From Ornithodoros turicata (taxonomy: Eukaryota; Arthropoda; Arachnida; Ixodida; Argasidae): a stretch of DNA of 64,000 nt. The translations under genes were made by a program, and so were the position numbers. Each line of letters opens with the position of its first letter. Positions within the stretch are counted from its first letter, which is position 1. The stretch spans positions 3,043,001 through 3,107,000 of the forward strand of contig NC_088201.1 in assembly GCF_037126465.1 (NCBI RefSeq), written 5' to 3'. Below are positions 59,571 through 64,000 of this stretch, in pieces. The notes under the pieces were generated by a model. That model did not search any database. It was not told where the DNA came from and saw only the letters and a list, made by a program, of their open reading frames with translations.

Positions 59571-60988
59571 AGCATCAGTAATCACTAGTTTAAAAACGCC
59601 TTCGTATTCTTAAAAGGAGCGTACCTCCATATAGGTAGCGCTCATGCGTGATGACACTACACATGTCTTGTTAAAATTAGGAGTTGCTTTTGACACTGCA
59701 GGGGGCTCAGCTGTCAACTGGCCTCGAGTATTCAGCCGCTGCAGTGCTGTGCTGCGAGATCTTAAGGCGGCGCATCAGAGCCGGCACCATTCCCCTTTAT
59801 TTTTTTTTCCTGCCAATAAATCCCCCCCCCCCGGCATTTCGTCGTCTACAATCGAGGGGTGGAGGATCCGTTGAGTGGGTCTGTGAGTCTCAACTACACG
59901 GAAGCCGTGATATGGGAGGCTTGGGAGTACCAGCTGTGCCAGAAAAGTGCTTTGCGTTTCAAACGCGTATTCTCTTTAAGGCGCTCTGTGCGTGAGAGCA
60001 CCCGGCCTGCGCATTAGTAGGTAGAGGAGGAGGTGTTCCTCTGTACATTTGGTGACTCGAACAGAGAACACCATGTTCGGCGTAATTCGGCCTAGTACTA
60101 TCCCAAATTTTCCAACGACCAGGGAATCACTCCGGAAGCCATCACTGGAGGCACTGTGCCTAGTTCCTCCGAGGGCTCGCTATAGGCGGTGACGCTCTTC
60201 GCTCCGCATTCAACGACCTGGCATATCACGAGGCCGCTCCCGCACCGCACCACTCTCACCACGCCATGGTCACTCTCACTGCGTCACGTCGCTTCACGCT
60301 TCGCGACGGTCCTCCTCGGGCATGCACCAGCGGCATGTTCCCGACCCACAGGCTCCTGCACCGGTCGCGGCATGCCTCTGTCGACCGCACCACCTGCATT
60401 TCCTACGCTAGTGGTCCAGGAACCCAGCCCGCGCTGTGTTCTCGCCTGGCCTTCCATATCGGTTCTGAACTTCGACCACCCAGTAGCCAACCACCTTGTG
60501 GCAGGCAAGGGGCCCCGAGACCACCACTCCACCGGGGACACGCACGGAGGCCACAGTGAGTCCTACTCCCGATCTCCCCGTTCTTGACGACGGCCCTCTC
60601 CGGCAATTCACAGGCGACAACCCTCGGAGCCACATACCGGTCGCGGTACTGTCGCCCTCCCGCCCACGCCACTTTGGCCCGCCAGTGGAACACGCCCGGT
60701 CAGCGCTTGCCCGCACCAACCCTTCTGCTGCTACTGCGCTCTCTTAACCAGGACGCCAAGCCCAGCCGTCCCTATTCCACGTGTTCGCTGCTCTTTCTCC
60801 TCTTCACGTACCGACGCGGACCTCAACTGCTAGATCTACACCGCTCCGCGTCTGAGGGGGAGGGGGCTGATGTGGCGGCCAGTGGACGACGATGAAGACG
60901 TGCCTGTGCTGGCACGCCCCAGTGCGCCTACCAGCCAGTTCTACCGCCACCGTCATGGCGTGAGGCCACGACCATCAATTGTGGAACC
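59571..60988. other. no gene supported
   Basis: A GC- and CpG-rich block (60190-60900) is open in several frames on both strands, with proline/arginine-rich translations and no recognised domain. It may be a decayed retroelement gag or 5' UTR of the LINE that follows. Confidence 0.3.
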
Positions 60989-61228
60989 TTTCATATAGAG
61001 CGCGGTGTTAGACAAGGCTGGCCGCTGTCACCCCTGCTGTTCGTTATTAGCTTGGACCCGTTTCTTCGCAGTATTATCTCATGTAACAGAGTGAATGGGT
61101 TTCACCTACCTGGTTCCGCTGCTGGGGAGGTGACAGTTTATGCTGATGACATCACATGTTTCTTACACGATCCGGACTCGCTCATGCACATCTTGTGCAT
61201 GTTTGATCATTACGCTTTGCAAGCTTGA
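60989..61228 (+). pseudogene. LINE reverse transcriptase fragment
   Basis: 80 codons including the stop: FHIERGVRQGWPLSPLLF, then VTVYADDITCFL. RQGxPLSPLLF and YADD are RT core motifs (blocks 4-5). The frame stops at 61226-61228. Block order and flanks show a detached piece of an L1/Tx1-like ORF2. Confidence 0.85.
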
Positions 61229-61337
61229 ACAGAGAAAAGAGCATAAGCTCCTCATTGTTAGGTAGTTTGAGCCGGAATTAACTAGATTTTGCCGTTTGCC
61301 CTACACATCGCATCTTAGGCGTTCTCTTTACTGCTAA

Positions 61338-62246
61338 GTGATTATCACGGTCAAACTGGACACAAGCAACCCTGGAAATACAGAAAGAGACGGCCAAGGC
61401 GAACACGTTCGCACTCTCCTACAGAGAGAAGACATACCTGATACGAGGAGTCTTCACGGCGCGACCGTGGCACCTCTCACACGTGAGCGTTCCCCCGTGC
61501 TCTGTTGTTCGTTCATTACCCTGGCAGCACATGACGTCGGGCCGATATCGGCAGCAAGTTGGGCACGTCGGCCCAGCATATCCCCGACACTGCCAGCTTG
61601 TGACGATGTACGACAGAAGTTAATTGGCAATGTCGGTAGGACGGTAGGAAAAGTTGTGAAGAGCATGCGTCACATTGGAGGTGGGGCATGCGACTTGATA
61701 GTGAAGTCAAGGGCTGCTGCTGAAAAGCTAAAAGCCATTGGTTCACTTACAGTGAAGGGCAGCGTGATTGAGTTGGTCTCGCTCGAGTCCAACTTGGTCA
61801 CGGTGACGGTTATTTCGGTACCGGACCCCATTCCTGATACCGCGGTAGAGACGACACTCACGGGATATGGGCCAGTCACCAAGGTGAGCCGTGAGACATT
61901 CCTTCAGAAGGAATTGGAAGAAATCGAAACAGGGAACCGTCGTGTTCTTATGGGAATGCGATCCCCTGTTCCGAATTTCATCGGCGTCCGCGGTAAGCGC
62001 TTGACCATCAATTATGATGGCATAAAGCGCGTGTGCACGCGTTGCAATGCGGAAGGTCACTTTAAGAAGGACTGTGTGGCCCCTCTTTGTATCCGTTGTG
62101 GTGAGGTTGGGCATGAGAGTTGCGACGCCTTGTGTAGGCGTTGTGGTGGAGACCACGTCGTGTCCGAGTGTTCGGCTGCGACGTGGACTTCCCGTGCTGG
62201 GACTGGTCGCGTGACACCGAAAGCACCCGTTGTGCCGGCTGTGTAA
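61338..62246 (+). pseudogene. LINE ORF1 (gag-like, CCHC knuckles)
   Basis: 302 codons. The C-terminal part has VCTRCNAEGHFKKDC, LCIRCGEVGHESC and LCRRCGGDHVVSEC, three zinc knuckles of the kind found in L1/Tx1 and I-type ORF1 proteins that bind RNA. The stop at 62244-62246 is followed by the same frame running on into ORF2-like sequence, so it may be a nonsense change. Confidence 0.8.
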
Positions 62247-62285
62247 GCTGCGCAGGCTGCCAGTGCGGACACCCCAACCGTAGTT

Positions 62286-62907
62286 GTGTCTCGAGAAGAT
62301 GAGCATCCCGTTCTAGAAGCTGTTAGTGTGGCGGCTGCGAATGAACGTGGTGTTGGTGACCCTACACCTGACACCAGCCGTGGCGTCTTCAGTCGGTTGC
62401 TGAGCGACCTTCCTGGCTCCTCTCAGGATTTTGTCTGGCAAGCCTCGTGGGACGTTCTCCCTTCCATCGATAGGTTACGTCGGTTCGGTTATGGTGCAGA
62501 GTTCCACATGTTGTTTCTGCGACCGACCCGAGAGTGTCCAACACGTCTTTTACGATTATCGCGTGTCACGTGTCTTTTGGGCCCGGGTTTCACGCCGCTT
62601 CTTCTTGCACTACCCCATGCAGTGGGGAGCACTCCGCGTGCCTCCTCGCTCGCCTACGCATCGCCTTTTCCGCATGGTTACCTTCTTGGGCTTTGAGACG
62701 CTTTGGAAAGCTCGCACTCGTGCTCTGCTCCGACGCGGGAGGTTCTTGCCGATCTTAGCGGCGGTCGCGTCCCTGCAGCGATCTGCACTCAGATCTTTCC
62801 TTAGTTCTGAGCTGCACCGCATGTCCCCTGAAGCTTTTCTTCAGACTTGGTATGCGGAAGCTCTTTTCTGTATGAGAAAGGATCTGGTGGTATTCCCACA
62901 TCGGTAA
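62286..62907 (+). pseudogene. LINE ORF1/ORF2 fusion remnant with RT C-terminal zinc finger
   Basis: In the ORF1 frame DFVWQASWDVLPSIDRLRR resembles the region before the C-terminal finger of LINE RTs. Near 62500 the reading shifts to the frame with CCFCDRPESVQHVFYDY and VFWARV (CxxC...H...), the RT C-terminal zinc finger. Endonuclease and RT core are missing between, so this copy has a large internal deletion plus a frameshift. Confidence 0.75.
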
Positions 62908-63135
62908 ACGTCGCCCTAGCTTTTATGCGTGCGCAGGTGATACTGAAATAGTTTGCCATACCAATAGTTAGTTTTTTTTTTCTTCGTACATGGGCAACTC
63001 ACTAATTTTCTGCATGGACGATTCTGTTGTTTTCGTGCATACACCACGTTGTTTTTATCAGAGACATCTGTGCACATGCCCTTCTGTTTGTCAATGAAAA
63101 AATGGCTAGGAAGCAAGCGAGCTGGTGAAGATGAT

Positions 63136-63207
63136 GCATAATGTAAAAAACCCGTGTTTGTGTCTGTCCCTTCGTGTTCCCTAGTCTCGGGGTTTTTTAC
63201 ATTATGC
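63136..63207 (+). repeat. hairpin in LINE 3' region
   Basis: GCATAATGTAAAAAACCCG and CGGGGTTTTTTACATTATGC form an almost perfect 19-bp stem with a 33-nt loop, downstream of the ORF2 end. Confidence 0.8.
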
Positions 63208-63488
63208 TTCTGTTTGTGTGTACTTTTGTAAATGTAATAGTGTGTGTTCTCTAGTTGCGTGTGTGTACGTATGTGTGGCTGAGGGTGTGCATACATTACA
63301 TCGAGTGTGTTGCGAAAACTCGAATTTTGTACATAAGGTAGTGTCATGTGTCACTGCAACCTCGTCAATGTACCCTTTCTCTCCTTTGTTCTCCTCCATT
63401 CACCTCCTCTTACATATATCTTGTAATAGTCCCATGTCACATTGTTAGTAACCTCACTGCATCCTGTAAAGGTCACCTGTGCACTGTA

Positions 63489-63494
63489 AATAAA
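63489..63494 (+). terminator. AATAAA, probable LINE polyadenylation signal
   Basis: GTAAATAAAGTTTCC, about 580 bp after the ORF2 remnant stop; fits the 3' end of the LINE. Confidence 0.5.
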
Positions 63495-63629
63495 GTTTCC
63501 TTATTCCAACACCAAGGCTTTTGCCCCATACTCGAGACCGGCGTGCCTCCTTTGGACTCAGCCGTAGACCCTCCAGTGGATAACTCGTCTACAACATCAT
63601 ATACTTCGCCGAAAGTATGAGACGACGAA

Positions 63630-63797
63630 ATGGCGCCGTGTGAAGATCGCAAGAGCAAGCATGACCTTCAATTGACATCCGGATCCGGGGGCAGCCCGTC
63701 TAGGAAGAAGACGAGGAGGAAACTCAAGTCTGCGTCCCCGTTGGAGAGCCAGTTCTCGGGTTCGTCGTCGGACTCATCCGGTGCCTTGCAATCCTAG
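63630..63797 (+). CDS. short ORF upstream of LINE endonuclease
   Basis: 55 codons, MAPCEDRKSKHDLQL..., Ser/Arg/Lys-rich with RKKTRRK. The stop TAG is followed after one base by the ATG of the next ORF. It may be a remnant or small ORF1 of the next LINE copy; function unknown. Confidence 0.4.
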   Translation: MAPCEDRKSKHDLQLTSGSGGSPSRKKTRRKLKSASPLESQFSGSSSDSSGALQS

Positions 63798-63798
63798 T

Positions 63799-64000
63799 AT
63801 GCAAGTGCGTATACTGACACCTAACGTCCAGGATTTTAAAAATCCCAATAAGCAAGCCGATGTGGTCAATCTCGGGTACAGACTAAAGTGCGACATACTC
63901 TTGCTCCAAGAAGTACATTTTCAAAACAAGTTAGAGGTAGCCGCATTTAAGCGGAAATATCGGTTGCCTCGTTTTTCTAGTTTTTGTGTAGGCAGAGATG
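63799..64000 (+). CDS. LINE ORF2 start, endonuclease domain (partial)
   Basis: MQVRILTPNVQDFKN, then CDILLLQEVHF. LLLQExH is the Mg-binding motif II of apurinic-like (EEP) LINE endonucleases, with the N-terminal strand before it. It runs off the window edge with no stop in the 67 codons seen. Confidence 0.8.
   Translation, partial: MQVRILTPNVQDFKNPNKQADVVNLGYRLKCDILLLQEVHFQNKLEVAAFKRKYRLPRFSSFCVGRD

Noticed and set aside
60189..60895. Several overlapping open frames on both strands
   Set aside because: They follow from GC-rich, stop-poor sequence; translations are Pro/Arg-rich with no domain.

Overview
The window is eukaryotic nuclear DNA, most probably from a hard tick (Ixodida). It has many small exons with GT-AG introns, about half the DNA is short DNA transposons, and four tRNA-headed SINE copies look like the tick Ruka family. 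The species cannot be named from the sequence alone. There is no bacterial or phage gene organisation, no CRISPR array and no rRNA.

Two protein-coding genes face each other tail to tail. On the + strand (about 1127-34951, 20 proposed exons) is an M13 (neprilysin/ECE-like) type II membrane protein. It has an acidic cytoplasmic tail, one transmembrane helix, a roughly 1,150-residue Ser/Thr-rich mucin-like region carried by a single 3.77-kb exon, and an M13 ectodomain. All proposed exon phases join without a break, giving 1,979 residues. The ectodomain keeps the N-terminal M13 cysteine signature but has lost the HExxH zinc site, has Gln where the third zinc ligand should be, and lacks the usual C-terminus. 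I read it as a mucin-fused pseudo-protease, and this is the most interesting thing in the window. On the - strand (47627-37180, 7 exons) is a WDR86-type WD40 propeller of 454 residues with an N-terminal MGCASS acylation motif, an acidic insert between blades, and one probable GC-AG intron.

The introns and flanks are packed with transposons whose boundaries can be read from target-site duplications. At least ten hAT-type MITEs have 8-bp duplications. There are also pogo/Tc1-type (TA), Harbinger-type (3 bp) and TTAA-type elements, several palindromic fold-back families, and a small retro-type element with 14-15-bp duplications. Several are nested, giving a relative insertion order.

From 47.7 kb to 60 kb there is no host gene that I can support, only repeats, a 3' LINE fragment and a decayed transposase. 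The last 3 kb hold L1/Tx1-like LINE pieces: a reverse-transcriptase fragment, an ORF1 with CCHC knuckles fused by deletion to the end of ORF2, a 3' end with AATAAA, and the start of another copy whose endonuclease ORF runs off the window.
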